From positions 129,615-172,149 of the forward strand of contig NW_005434554.1 in the NCBI RefSeq assembly GCF_000315625.1: 42,535 nt of DNA, given 5' to 3'. Position 1 is the first letter of the stretch. The number at the start of each line of letters is the position of its first letter. Under the pieces are notes generated by a model, which was not told where the DNA came from, made no database searches, and saw only the letters and a program-made list of their open reading frames with translations. This DNA comes from Guillardia theta CCMP2712. Lineage: Eukaryota > Cryptophyceae > Pyrenomonadales > Geminigeraceae. Below are positions 21,540 to 34,122 of the stretch, piece after piece. The translations under genes were made by a program, and so were the position numbers.

Positions 21540-22105
21540 TCTCTCTCTGCACTGCTACTTCACGTCCCGCACTTCTTGCATCATCAACTGCATCATCGTC
21601 TGGGGCAACCGTAGCTACAGTCGGGGTTGCTGAACACTCCTAGTGGGTAGGGTGGTAGGAAAGTGAGGTGAAGTACCCTTGAAAAGACTATTAAAAGTAG
21701 GGTGGGTAGGTGATCGACGAGGGGTAGTATGAATGGTGGTTGGGAAATAGGCCTTCGATGCAGATTTTCCAACTGAGAGAAGGGGAGGGTGAGAGGAGAG
21801 GAGGAGGAGGAGGAGGAGGAGGAGCGACAGATGGACAAGAGAGACAGAGCGAGAGAAGAGTGAGAGCGGGAAAGGAAGAAGAGAATGCAGGCAAGGCCAT
21901 ACGACAGTGCGTAGATTGAGTGTCGTTGGAATGGAGAGCAGGCAAAGGACGAGGTGGACATGAGACCCTCAAGACTGTGAGACAAGAGGGTGAGGGAGAG
22001 AAAGACTGAATCGAGGAAGCAAACACAAGTGCGTCAGTGCGGAGGAGGGAGGAGAGCCTCGTCACGTATCGAGGCGGCGATACAAGGAAGCGAACAAGAG
22101 GCAAG
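21349..22105. other. Intergenic region with CT/CA microsatellites and GGGTA-rich island
   Basis: No gene is supported. It contains a compound microsatellite (21400-21550: CCT/CCAC, then CT, CTGT, CACT and CA blocks), a GGGTA/TAGGG-rich patch (21640-21735) and a GGA repeat (21797-21825). The EML-like gene begins right after; a 5' exon hidden here is possible because the open frame extends upstream of its first ATG. Confidence 0.55.
21430..21545. repeat. Compound CT / CTGT / CACT / CA microsatellite
   Basis: Successive blocks of CT, CTCTGT, CTCACT, CT and CA dinucleotide or hexanucleotide repeats, together over 100 bases. Confidence 0.9.
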
Positions 22106-25100
22106 ATGCGAAGGAGCACCAACAAGCATGTGAGCTCGAAGACGCGCGGGAAGCTGATAGAAGCGAATCTCCTCGCGAGACGATCTTGGGGAGGCGGTCT
22201 GGATGCCGAGAAGGAGAAGGTGGAGTTGCAGGTGACCGGGGTGAACAGCGAGGGGGAGAGGAAGAGGAAAGAGCTTGAGAGACGCTTGTGGGAGACGAGG
22301 ACGAGTCTGGACGAGTTAGAGGGAGCAAAGCACGAGCTGCTGGACGAGTCGATGAGGAGCATGGAGCACATGCTGTCTGAGCTCGAGAAGATCCGCTCCC
22401 ATGGCGACAGCATGCGAGAGAGCATCGAGAGGGCGAAGCTGCAGCTGGAGAAGGCGGACCATCTCAAGGAGTTCTGCCTGCGGAACAACGAGATGCTCAG
22501 GAGCGAGACGCTGGAGATGCAGGTGGTGCAGGAAGAGGAAGGAGAAGGGGTCTCTCAAAGCATATCCAAGTACCTCCCCCAGGGGATCGGCGTGTGCGCT
22601 GAATGTAAGCCGATGAAGCGCTCGCTGGAGTATTGTAGGATAGAGTCAGGACACACGGAGCAGGTAAGAGAGGAGGGCGAGAGGGAAAGGATAGTCTACC
22701 TTCATCAACGATATCGCGACCTCCTGCTGGCAAGGACGAGCCTGTTTGATCGCTCGAAAGCTTCATTTGCTGACGGGCTGTTGGAAAACTTCAGTTTGAA
22801 GCTGCAGAAGCTGGAGGACTTTGGCATGTTTCAGAATCAAGATTGGATGGACGAGATTTCCAAGAAGAACAATCACGTTGAGAACGGTTTCTACAAGAAA
22901 TCTTCAACATTACAGCCGACTTTCGATCGCGCCTACTCTTACTCCGGCAAGGGATTGTTAGGCAACATGAAATGTGTTCCCAGGAAGCGTTTTTTCTTCA
23001 CATGCGGCAACTTGTTTGTGATCCAAGAGTTTGATCGAGCTGAACAACAATGCTTCTCCCAGCACGACGACCTCATCACTTCTTTCTCAGGTCATCCTCG
23101 AGAGGACCCTTCCACCATGGCGTCTGGTCAGAGCGGCGAGGGGAAAGTCTTCATATGGGACGTGGATACCTTGCAGACTGTGGCGGAATTGAGCACAACT
23201 CCCTCGGAGGAGAAGAAGAAGCATGCGGTGTTGTGGCTCGACCTGCCCAAGGGAGTCCGAGCTCTCTCCTTCAACGTGCAGGGCGATCACCTGGCAGTGC
23301 TGGGGGACGACGAGCAGCAGACCCTCCTGGTGTTCTCTTGCCATGTCCGACACAATCGGCGACCCTGGTCCCAGTGCGAGTGCATCGCCAAGTGCTCTGC
23401 CTCGCAGCTCAAGGTTGTGGTGTGCGAGTACGACAGGTACAGCTCGAGGCTTGTGACGGGCGGGGTGAACCACCTGGCCATCTGGTCGGTGAGGGCCGGG
23501 GCCCTGGAGCAGGAGAACGTGAGGAGCGGGCATGAGGTGTCGGAGGAGACGCACGTGTCGATCGGGTTCGTGGAGCGAGACCTGATGCTGACGGGAACGA
23601 GCTCGGGGCTGATCTTCGTGTGGCGAGGATCGCGACTCCATCGGATCATCTCAAACGCGCACGTGGGGCCCGTGCTGAGCATCAGCTGCGAGGGAGCGAA
23701 GGTGACCACGGGAGGTCAGGACGAGAAGGTCTGCCTGTGGAACTTCGACCCTCTCTTCCGCATCGCCAACCCCGGCAAGCTCAAGGACGGGGAGATGCTG
23801 GTGGAGGAGCTCTTCCTCCCTCGCATCAGCGGGTTTGACTCCACGAGGGAGGAGGAGGCAAGCGACTCGTTGGGGGCGAACCTCAGCATCGGGAGCGTGT
23901 GCTCGGTCTCCTGGAACGTGAACCAGCTCTACTGCGGCACTTGGAACAACCACATCCTCGTGCTGGACGTGGCCAGGAAGACAGTCGAGTTCTACGTGGC
24001 TGGACACCATGGTGAAGCGATGAGCGGGCTAGCGTTGGACCCTCAAACAGAGACGATGGCAACGGTGGGGCATGACGGAGTTATCATCGTCACTGACACG
24101 AGGAAGGGACGACCCAAGTGCGCTCTTAACCTCAACGCGAGTTCTTTCAAGGCAGAGAGGAGACAGAGGAGGAAGACCAAGATCACCTGCGTTGACTTGC
24201 ACCCGACGGGCTCCGTTGCTGTTGCTACGGATGACGGGGTAATCTTCGGGTTCAAGCTGGTGGAAGCGACTCAGTCAGCACTGGGGCTGGAGCAGAACCT
24301 GATGTCGAAGTTGCTCCTCCGGCGAGACAGGCCAACTTCCATCCGGTTCTCACCAACAGCAACGAGACTTGCTGTGGGCATGCAGAGCGGGAGAGTGTGT
24401 GTCTACGACTTCGATGACTTGGTGCAGCAAACGATTGATCCCGTGGTTTGCCTGGGGTTGCGACAGGCCGTGACCAACATGGATTGGAACCTTGAAGGCT
24501 CCAACATCCGATGCACAGACATGTACAACAACCTGAGGATGTACAACGCGCATAACGGCAATGAAATCTTCAACCAGAAATTGAAATTCCGAGCGACGGT
24601 GAAGAGAATGAGAGAAAGGGGCAGGTCCTCCATGTCTCCGATCGCTGTTAGCCTAACGGACTCGCTCCCATACCTCGTGACGTCTGTCGACAAGCTCTTC
24701 GACGTCAGGGGTAGGCGGTCAGACGACCTCGAGTACGGGAACGCTCAGATCTCAGTCGGCGATGAGCTGCTGACTGTCAACGGGATGGAGGTCCAGGACA
24801 TGAGAGCAGGGGAGCTGCAGCTGCTGCTGTACGGGAGCGTCTGCACCAGGGAGTGCTCGACTGACTGCGGGCATGCCAACATAACTCTAGAGCTCATGAG
24901 ATCTGTCGAGCTGGAAAGAACGACTGGGAAGATGGCAGAGGAGCAGGAGGTGAAGGAACAAGGACGGAAGAAGATAGAATGGAACTCCCTGTCGTGTCCT
25001 TTGAGCTGGGAATGCTCGGACCTCTTCCTGCAAGAGGACGAGGCTTCAGCGCTCCGCTCTGTCACCTACCTGTCGGACAAGGAGACTGTGATTGCTGGCA

Positions 25101-28100
25101 ACGTGTATGGAAACATACATGTTCTCACTAGAAATGGTGGAGGCATACATGTTCTCAGAAGAGACGCGGGAGGGACAGGCGGCAAGGTAGCAGAAGATTC
25201 ACAGCAGACCATTCAGTGCTCCGTCGATTTCATTGTTGCGCATGCCGACAAAAAGATCTTCGTCACAGCCTCTCGCACCTTCGAGCTCACAGTGCAATGG
25301 AGGCTGGTGGCGGTGGAAGCGACAGCGCGTGTAGAGCATGCAGACGATGAGCTGGTGGCCATGAGGGACGAGTACAGGGAGTGGTACGGGGCGTCCACGA
25401 AGGTGGTGGGTCAAATCGCATGGCAGAGGAGGGAGGAGGACAGTCTGCAACGTCAGCTGAGGTGGGTGCAGAGCAGCGTACCTGCCCCGAGCAAGGAGGC
25501 TCGCAGAGTTCGCAGCGAGTACGAGGTGAGGATAGAGCATGTGCTCGGGCAGGCGCGGGCGACGAGGAGGAGGGCGATGGCGGTGCTGGCTAGCGGGGAG
25601 ATGCTCTATCCTCTTGGTATCTACTGCGTTGTGGAGAACTTGATGGAGGAGGAGACGCGGCAGCGGCTGTTTGTCGGGCATGTGAACTTGGTCACTACCC
25701 TGACGGTTCACCCGAACAAGCGGCTGGTGGCTAGCGGGGATGCAGGACCGGTAGCTAAAGTCTGCGTGTGGGACGCGGAGGGTGCGGAGTGGGTTGACGG
25801 GGTGCTGACGTCGGAGATGCTAGGTGAAGCTATTGCTTCCTTTGACCTCGCTGACGGGCAGCAGGTCTATCAGGATACTTCAGCTCTCCCATCTCCTCCC
25901 TTGAGTTCTCGAGGGATGGGAGGCTGCTGATGATCGCGGAGGAAGGAGGAGGAGGGGACGTGCTGATCTTTGACTGGGAGCTTCAACCTGAGTCTCCCCT
26001 AGCACGAACTTCCCTCCCTCACGGCCCCCCCATCGTCGCTTGTCACATCCCTGACACCAACCTGATCGTGTTGTGCTTTCACCGGGGCAACAAGCTCCTG
26101 CAGGTTCACGACCCGAGCGACGAGGACGCGAGCTCCTCGTGCTCCTTGTCCCTCACGTCGACGCGAGTCTCGGATGGACATCATGCCTGGGCTCTGCTTC
26201 AAGTTGCCTCCCCGGGGCTGGAGGGGAACGTGCGTCAAGGAGGTGGGGAGGACTCTCTGACTGACGAGCGGCAGGTGGAGGAGGCAGGGCTGGCGTACCT
26301 GACGGCAGGACAGACGTGGATGGAGGCGGTTGCGAGCGAGTGGTGGGCGAGCGGGACGACAGGAGGGGAGCTGCTGCTGTGGCATAAGGAGGAGCTGGTG
26401 CAGTCGGAGAGGGCGCATGAGGGCTGCTTGCTGGCTGTAGCGTCAAACTATGAGTTCCGCAGCGGCTACTTCAAGACTGAAGGAGACGGGAAGGACTTGC
26501 AAGACTCGGGCGACAAGGGGACAGGGGAGAGAGTGTCGTGGAGGAGGGCGAGGCAGAACAAGGAGCTTGACGTGAAAGCTGACAGGGACCTCGTGGTGAC
26601 GGTAGGAGCTGACGAGACCATGCGAGTCTGGAAGCTGTCGGACAGCTTCGTGGTGGGAGGAAGGAGATTCAAGATCGACGAGCTGTACGCGCGGCTGAAG
26701 ATGCTGTCACAGAGCATCCGGTCGCGTCTGATTCTCATCTCCACCATCGACCTCTGGATCAAGACCATCCAATCTCTTGACGTGTTCGAGCTTCTCAGTC
26801 AGAGCCACGTCATCGGTCCTCATGAGTGGTACCCGATCCTTGAGAAGAACAAGAAGCTGGCGGAGACTTACGTTGACTTCTTCAACTTCATGCTTGACGT
26901 CCAACGGTTCTGTGCCGCCAAGTATCAAACAGACACTTCGGAGTTGATACAGAGAGTGTTTCATTGGAAAACACGATCAAGACAATGAGGGCGGAGAAAC
27001 TTCAGGTCGTCTCGTGACTTGAAGATGCGACGCTGACTGAAATATGACAGGACAAAGTTAAAATCCTCACCCATCAGAATGAAATTTCAAGGTTGAAAAA
27101 GCTGCTCAGCGAGCAGAACTTTGCAATACAGAAGAGCGTTGCCCTGGTTGAAGAATTCAAGGTAGATCATCTCAAGAACAACCTGGTGCCTGATATGTCT
27201 GATGTTGTGTGATACTCTGACTTCATATTGCTAGTCATCGTCGGATACTCTCCAACCTCAGTTCTTGAACTTCACTTCCTCTTCCGAGGTTGTGCTGGGG
27301 TATCGTGACATGTCAATGTTCCACCTGAACCTCAAAGACGGTACTCGCACATCCTCCTCGTCTCGTTGCTGACAGCTGTGCTGATAGGCTGCTGGCGAAC
27401 GATCCATCAGGGCTTCGCTGCCGACGTGACGCAGATCAGAGCCTCTGTCGACGTCAACGAGATGGTGACAGCTGGAAACTCTTCCCACGTGAACTTCTGG
27501 CGGGTTGACAACTACAAGCTGAGAAAGCACAAGCTCGATCGAGTCGTGAGCAGCGTCGACACGTGCGAGAGCTTCACCGTCTGCGGCTGCGAGGATGGCG
27601 CAATGGTGTTCATGCTGAATGACAAGCAGAAGCTCACCTACACCATCCAGCTGGGAAAGGAGAAGATCCACCGGGTGAGGATCAACAAGGCAGGCGACAT
27701 GCTGGCAGCAGCGGTTTCGCGCGAGGTTCTCATCTGCAATGTACAGAAGTTGAAGGGGGAGGGGGAGGGGGAGGATGGAAATGCCTCGCTCGCCTCCTCC
27801 TCCTCGATCGTTGGACGTCTGTCAGGCCACACGTCTCAGGTCTCTGAGCTCGACTGGTCTGTCGACGGGGAGTGGCTCCGCTCAGTCTCGTTAGAAGCAG
27901 GAGAGCTCTTGTTCTGGGACGCTTTCAAGTGCCGCCGCCTCTCCCCCTTCCTCTCTCGCGATGTTGAGTGGCTCAGCGCAAGCTGCTCCTTGGGATGGCA
28001 CGTGATACCGGGGCACGAGCACACGTGGCTGGACGAGAAGCTGGTGAGCAAGCACCTCCGAGTGACGCGGGGGATGCAGGTCACCCGCCAGCTGGTGGAG

Positions 28101-29554
28101 GAGGAGTCGAGAGCCGTGGTGGGAACGGTCTCGAGGTTGACGGGGGAGGACGTCTGCCTTGTGCAGTGGCACAACAAGGTGGCCAAGTCCTTCTGGCAGA
28201 TGGAGAAGGAAGCTGAGAACGAGGACAAGCGCAAACAGCTGCGGCTGCTGGACAACACCCGGGAAAACTACATCCTGGTTACGGACTCTTGGAAGGACCA
28301 GGAGGAAGGAATTCAGCTCGTGGGGTGCGGCGATCGCAACGGGCATGTTCTGATCTTCGACTCTTCCCAGCACGCGTTTCCACGGCCCATCCTCCAAGTG
28401 CAGGTACACTCCGGGCCAGTTTCTCAGCTCAGCTTCTCGATGGATGGGAGTCGTATCTTCACCTACGGGGAGGACTCTTGCTTAACTGCCTGGCGGTTTC
28501 AAAAGCGAGCAGCTGGGGTGTGTCTTGCTGACTTCCTGCTGGACTGCTCGACAGGCAGCTCGATCCACTTCTTCAAGAGGCTCAAGGAGCTGCCAGCCAT
28601 GCTGTTCCCGTCCGATCGAGTGGGGGGCCGGGAGAGGATGAAGCACGTGCTGAAGCTGGTGGATCAGATGCGGTCAGGAGTGAGAGGAGACTCGGACAGG
28701 TCGGTCGGAGTGATCATGTCGTTTGATGAGAGGATGGGGATCGAGTTGTTCCAGCAGAGGAAGCAGCCGAGAGTGATCGAGCAGATAGCAGAGGAGCTCT
28801 TGTTGCTGTTCGACATCCCCAGCAGAAGGGTCGAGTTCCATGTTATCGATCGCAAGGTCTGCACTACCTTCCAGTTCAACCTCCTCCCGAGGTTCTCGCA
28901 GTCGGAGCCGTCGACGCATCAATGTCTTTCTCTGCTCCTGCAAGAGATCATAAACCCCTTCGTGCTCAAGAAGCGTCAGAGCAGCTTCAAGTACCTCCAG
29001 CATGTCATCCTTGCAAACAAAGTCGAAACCTTCAGAACCAGCGGGAACAAGCAGCTCCAGCAGCAGGTGGAGGAGCAGGACAGCAAGAGCGCAAACCTGA
29101 TAGCTCGCCTCCGGCGCTTCGAGCAAAGATTTCGCATCTACCACCGGAGAATCTTCGAGGGCATCCAGCCCACCAAGGTGACGCAGTCGAGGAGCGGACA
29201 GCAGCGGGTGAAGTTCAACGAGACGATCATGACAAGGGGAGAGCTGAAGCTGCTCTTCAACCTCCTCGACCATGGGAACAGGAAAGTCATTCGTGTGGAC
29301 GACCTGCTGAAGGCCGTCAAGAACAACCCCGACCTTGCCAACATCCTCAACGTGGCCACGGAGAGCAGTCAGAGCATGATGTAGCTGCCCTGTGCCGGTA
29401 GCCCCGGGCCCTCTGACTTGCTCTCTCAGATTGAAGCGGATCGAGTCAAAGTTGCCCAACTCCCCCAAGGAACTGATGAGCAGGGAGATCGACGCCAACG
29501 ACTTCATCAGCATCTTCAAGGGTGAGTTCACCTGCCTTCTCCTCCTTTTCTTGG

Positions 29555-29651
<97 letters not shown>

Positions 29652-32113
29652 TTCCCCTCTTCTCTTTCTCCTCCTCTCTTACCTCCCTCTCCTGTCTCAC
29701 CTCCCTCTCTCCTCCCCCTCTCCTCCCCCTCTCCTCCCGCTGCTCCTCTTCCTCCTCCTCCAACACCACCACTTCCTCCTCCTCCTCTTCATCTGCCCAT
29801 GTGATCAACGCGGGTTGAGCTTGGGCCCTGACAATCTGCGCAGAGGAGAGAAGTAAGACGGAAGAGGAGCAGGAAGTGAAGAGGATCGAAGGAGATCGGT
29901 GGAGCATCAGGAACAGAATCCACCAGGCCCCAGGGACTCACCTGACCTCCCTCCTCGTCTCTCGCCCATGGCGTGAGGCGATTAGGAGGGAGAGGTCGCC
30001 CTCAGAGCTCTGGGAGCACGGCATTCACTCCCTCACCAGCCTCATGGCTGATCGCAACACTAACAAGGATGTTGAAGCTGGGGGAGGCGTCAAAGCTTCC
30101 CTGCAGTCCACCACTGACGAGGGTACTCCTTCTCTTCTGCTCTGCTCTACCGTGTTGAGCTCTTCTCTTGGACTGACTTTCCTTGACAGCCTTCAGACGG
30201 CACATGAAGCAGTACGCGCCTGTCAAGACAGCATTGGAAGTGTTTCAAGTGTTGGACGTCAACAGTCGAGGCTTCATCACCTTCTCATCCTTGTGCGACG
30301 CACTGCAAGCAGGGGATGATGCAGTCAAGCTGGGGATATTCATCCTCGACTCGTTCCAAGCCTTCACCGCAAGGCTCTCTCGATACCTGTGCTCCCAGCC
30401 CTCCCCTACTCTCTCCCTCCTCTTACGCCCTGGCAGGTTTGGAGAGGAGGAGATCAGCGGCAGCCGCCCCATCTCGCTCGATCACTTCCTCGAGAGATTC
30501 AGCGCAACTTCCAGAGGTCTTGACATGTCTTCAAGCTGCTGATGCTGACGGGGGTCGCGCGTCAGACAAGCTCTCGGTCGTTGTCCCCTTCAGGCCTCCC
30601 ATGAAGCCTAGTAAGATCTCAGCCTCCCTCACGCTCCACCTCTTCCAGGAGATCCAGGGGGGCCTGGGCAGGAGCGTCAAGTTCGAAGATCTCATGCAGT
30701 ATGTGAAGAGCAACCGAACGTGCTCGGACGCCCTGGGGCTCACGGACTGGCTGAAGCAAGGCGATGCTGCGGAGAGAGTTTCACTCCACATGTACCAACT
30801 CTCCTCTTGCCCAGTCCACCTCTGACGATGCTTCAGTTTCGGGAGCAGCAGCGGCTGGAAGGAGAGGGAGCTGCTGCTAGAGGACTTCCTCGTAGCCTTC
30901 GCGCACGTGTCGAAAGGTTAGCGGAGCCTCTGACAGCTGGAGGGTTGCTGACGACTGACAGACAAGCTCGGCGTTTCTCGCCCTTACAAGATGCCGCGGT
31001 GGAAGCAGAGCCTCCCCAAAATCTCCCTGCCCACCGCGATGAAAGTGTTTGACATGTGCTCGGACAAGCCCGCGCACTCCATCTCCTTCGGGCAGCTCAT
31101 CGAGAGTCTGGAGAGATACCCCAACATGGTTGAGATGATGCAGCTGGGTGAGGTGATGAAGGAGGAGGACAGGGCAGCCACTATCTTTCAATCCATGTAC
31201 TGCGATAGCTCCCTCCTGCCTGCTGCTCACTGTGACGCTCAGGTTCGGCTCCAAGGAGATGGACTTCAGGAAGAGCATCTCGTTTCAAGACTTCATCCGC
31301 ATCTTTTCTTCGCAAGACAAACGTGCTCTGCCTCCCCTCCTCCTCCTCCCTCGCTGACGTCAGTTTGACGCAGACGCTCTTGGCCTGTCCAAGGGCTTCA
31401 AGCGCAAGAGGAGGAGGGCGCGAGTGACCCTCCTGCCTGTGGACATGGCGAGCAAGTGCTTCGAAGAGCTGGACGAGAGGAGAAGAGGCTTCATAACTCA
31501 TAGCGAACTCATCTCGAAGCTCTACGACAAGCCGCACCTCGCTAAGGCCCTCGGGTTGGCGAACAAGATGTCCTTCATGCCCCGGCAGCGCTTCTCCCTC
31601 TTCCTCTACGGCATCTTGTACGCTCCTCTCCCACACGCCTCCTCCTGACTTCACCGCAGCAACCCCGGCAAGAGCGAAGTGGCAGAGGCGCAGAAGTACT
31701 CCTCCCGGCACTTCGTCAAGACTCTCTCCGGCACCGACCTCGCCGGTCAGTCCAACGCCCTGCGCAACTGGAGGAAGCTCTTCCGCAGCCAACTCGATCG
31801 CCCGAGGTGGACGCAGCTCGTGACTCGGCTCCTCATCTTCAACCTCTCCCTCTTCTCCGTCAAGGGCATCCGGAGGATCCGCAACGCTGCTGTGCAGGCC
31901 GCCGAGCTGACCGTGCGCTTCATGGAGGCGATTGACTCACCCAGAGCAGTGCTGCACAAGGGGGACGGGGACAAAATCGCTGCCGTGCTGTGCCAGGTGG
32001 TTTACATTGCCAACTTCAACGGGCCCGTGCACGAGTCGCAGCTGGACCTCGCGGTCTCTCGAGTCAGGAGGCTGCTGGACTCGATGAGGAGCAAGGGCTT
32101 GTCGGCTACTTGA
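22106..32113 (+). CDS. Giant EML-like WD40 / PDZ / tandem EF-hand-like protein
   Basis: Fifteen exons: 22106-25864, 25906-26955, 27051-27161, 27235-27340, 27388-29380, 29430-29521, 29844-30122, 30190-30388, 30437-30516, 30566-30791, 30837-30916, 30962-31196, 31243-31322, 31374-31617, 31660-32113 (8988 bases, 2995 aa, all phases consistent). The N-terminal 150 residues are coiled coil. EML-type WD40 propellers follow; the near-signature DDLITSFSGHPREDPSTMAS and later VTTLTVHPNKRLVASGD resemble the EML TAPE start. A PDZ-like segment (ISVGDELLTVNGMEVQDM) sits near residue 890. Another WD40 block fills exons 2-5 (for example LSGHTSQVSELDWSVDGEWL). Exons 5-14 encode tandem degenerate EF-hand-like repeats (VFQVLDVNSRGFITFSSL, CFEELDERRRGFITHSEL). 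EML proteins bind microtubules; a flagellar or cytoskeletal scaffold is inferred. The exon 2-3 join has an alternative (26898|26955). Confidence 0.82.
29555..29648. repeat. (CTG)n trinucleotide repeat in an intron
   Basis: About 31 uninterrupted CTG units within the 322-base intron 29522-29843 of the giant EML-like gene, followed by CT-rich sequence. Most other introns of this gene are 41-73 bases, so the expansion accounts for much of the extra length. Confidence 0.93.
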
Positions 32114-32709
32114 GGTGAGTGAGTGTGAGGCAAGTGAAGCAGCAAGCGATCAGTGAAGCGACATGTACACGATGACAACCAACGACACTCGCATATCTGA
32201 TGACGCCTTAGCGCCGCCGGCTCTTTCCCGGCGAAACTTGATTTTTTCAAAAGTTACTTATCAGCTGCGATGAGTCCTTTCGGTTACCAAACGTGTGTCG
32301 TAAATTTCATCCACATTCACGAAACGCTCTGATACTACAACGTTTCTGGAAAATTACAATTGAGTGAACCCTGCCAGCCTGCACCCCTACCACCACCGAC
32401 TAGAAGTACCCCCACCCCCTCTATGGCCTTGCTCCACCATGCATGGTACCACAATAATCATGAACGCAAAAAGCTCCTGATGACCCCTACCCCCTTTCTA
32501 CCACTCCTTTCGGTCCTCCGCCGTTAACCCCTTCCCATACGAAATCCCTTCACCTTCCTACGCATCTACCCTTCTCCACTTTCCAACTCATTCTCAACCC
32601 CCTTCTTCCCTATCCTTCTTCCTCTTCCTCTCCCTCTCTCTCTCCCTCTCTCTCTCCCTCTTCTTCGTCTCCAGTTTCGTTGTTGCCTTGAAACGAACAA
32701 ACAATATCG
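32114..32709. other. Intergenic region with C-rich TACCCC island
   Basis: No gene is seen. It contains a stretch rich in ACCCCTACC/AGTACCCCC words on the + strand (32385-32535), the reverse complement of the GGGTA islands elsewhere, and a TCTCCC repeat (32620-32660) before the first mPGES-2-like copy. Confidence 0.55.
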
Positions 32710-33739
32710 ATGCATCCCTTCGAAGATCCTTACCCTCCCCTTCCTCTCATCCCAAAAGATGAAGTCGCTCAGGTGAACTATGAGTTCAAACTCTTTTCTC
32801 CTGATTTGCATAACACAATCGTCCCAGGTCAGGATGTATGAGATCCAAGCAAGCCCCCCCTGCGTCATGGTCAGAGCGCTCCTCGCCTATGGAGGACTCA
32901 AGTACGAGAGCGTCCTCGTCAACATGATGAGCACAAGGCATCTGGACATTCCGACCCTGGTCGTTAACGGCATGCAGGTGCCTGCCGCCACAACAAACCA
33001 AGCCGACTCAGCCTGACGTCCTGCCCAGATTAACGACTCCTACATCATCTACAAAGAGCTCTCCGCCATCATCTTCGAGCGATCTCTCTCGGCCCTAGAG
33101 TGCCAGCAGATCCATGACATCACGTACGGGATGCTGCTGGCGTTCCAGTCGGAGTTCTTCAGCTCTCTGGCCGTGAGGAAGAAGTTCGTCCGCCTGTCCT
33201 TCGCGGGCAACGGCTGCTTCACGTGCTTCTTCCACCCTCTCATCCGCATGTACGTGGGCCGTGCTCCCAACCGCATCCAGTAAGTCCAAGAGGGTGAGGG
33301 CGAGGGCTGATGACTGCTACCACAGCGCGGCCCATCCTGACCTGCAGTCGTTGGACTTCTACGGGAAGAAGTTTAGCGCGGAGATCAACAAGGGGACGTT
33401 TCACGGAGGAGCTCAGCCCGGGCCCGTCGACATCATGGTGTGGGCCCTGACGGAGCTCGGCAAGGTGAGGCCTGGGTGTGGGTGAGGGGGGTCGGGGGGC
33501 TTGGGGGGGCACGGGGGCTGGAGGAGAGGAGAGGGGCGGGTCGGGGACTGACGAGGGAACGCTTGGCAGCACATGGGCCTCGAGCCGAGCATCGAGCGGT
33601 GGATCGCGGGGTGCGGTCTGAGAGCATGGTCCAACGCGATGGAGGGTACTTGAATGTGTAGAGGAGGGGGAGGAGACTGAGACAGGGTGGCACGTCAGAT
33701 GTGATGGGGAGGAAGCAATCTCTCTGGTGGGACCAATAG
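32710..33739 (+). CDS. mPGES-2/GST-like thioredoxin-fold protein, copy A
   Basis: Six exons: 32710-32772, 32828-32977, 33029-33279, 33326-33464, 33570-33645, 33699-33739 (239 aa, sum divisible by three). Exon 2 starts the thioredoxin-like half (MYEIQASPPCVMVRALLAYG), resembling microsomal prostaglandin E synthase-2 and GSTs; the usual CPFC redox motif is SPPC, leaving one cysteine. INDSYIIYKEL after the cis-Pro strand IPTLVV matches the mPGES-2 LNDS position. The C-terminal half includes PGPVDIMVWALTELGK. The conserved last exon ends in SLWWDQ. Compared with copy B (36733-37836), six residues are missing in the segment holding KWSTYQKIP, so this copy may have altered function. Exon 1 is unlike that of copy B. 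Confidence 0.75.
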
Positions 33740-34122
33740 AAGTCAACGTCTTTCTGCTGGAGTATTGCTCTCGTTGGAGTTGGTGCGTGCGCGCGCGTAT
33801 GTGAAGGGGGTTGGAAGGGAATCAGAACCGGGCAGGAGGGGGGAGCGGAATGAGCTGTAAAGAAAATGATTGCTAGCTTGTAAATAGTAAGAGGGCCTTC
33901 AGAAAGGAGGAGAATTCAAAGTACTCCCTTGTTTCTTAGAGCCGATGTAAAGTTTGAGTGCTGTATTTTTGCTTGACAATGAAATTACACTGAACGTCGC
34001 ATACCTCCTCACCGGGAAAAATACAAGATTAAGAGCTCAGCTTCTTGCATTTGATAGACATAGCAGTCGCTGGTCAAATCGGAAAACTTGCAGCTGTGAA
34101 GGCTTGTCGGGGTTTACATGCT
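33740..34122. other. Convergent intergenic spacer, nothing seen
   Basis: 3' flanks of mPGES-2-like copy A (+) and of the sirtuin (-). A short GC alternating tract (GCGCGCGC near 33790) is present; no gene or RNA structure is evident. Confidence 0.6.

Noticed and set aside
23087-23641. 184-residue minus-strand frame within the EML-like gene
   Set aside because: Shadow of coding DNA with high GC third positions.
28674-29531. 285-residue minus-strand frame
   Set aside because: Antisense to the EF-hand exons of the giant gene, whose phases and motifs are far better supported.
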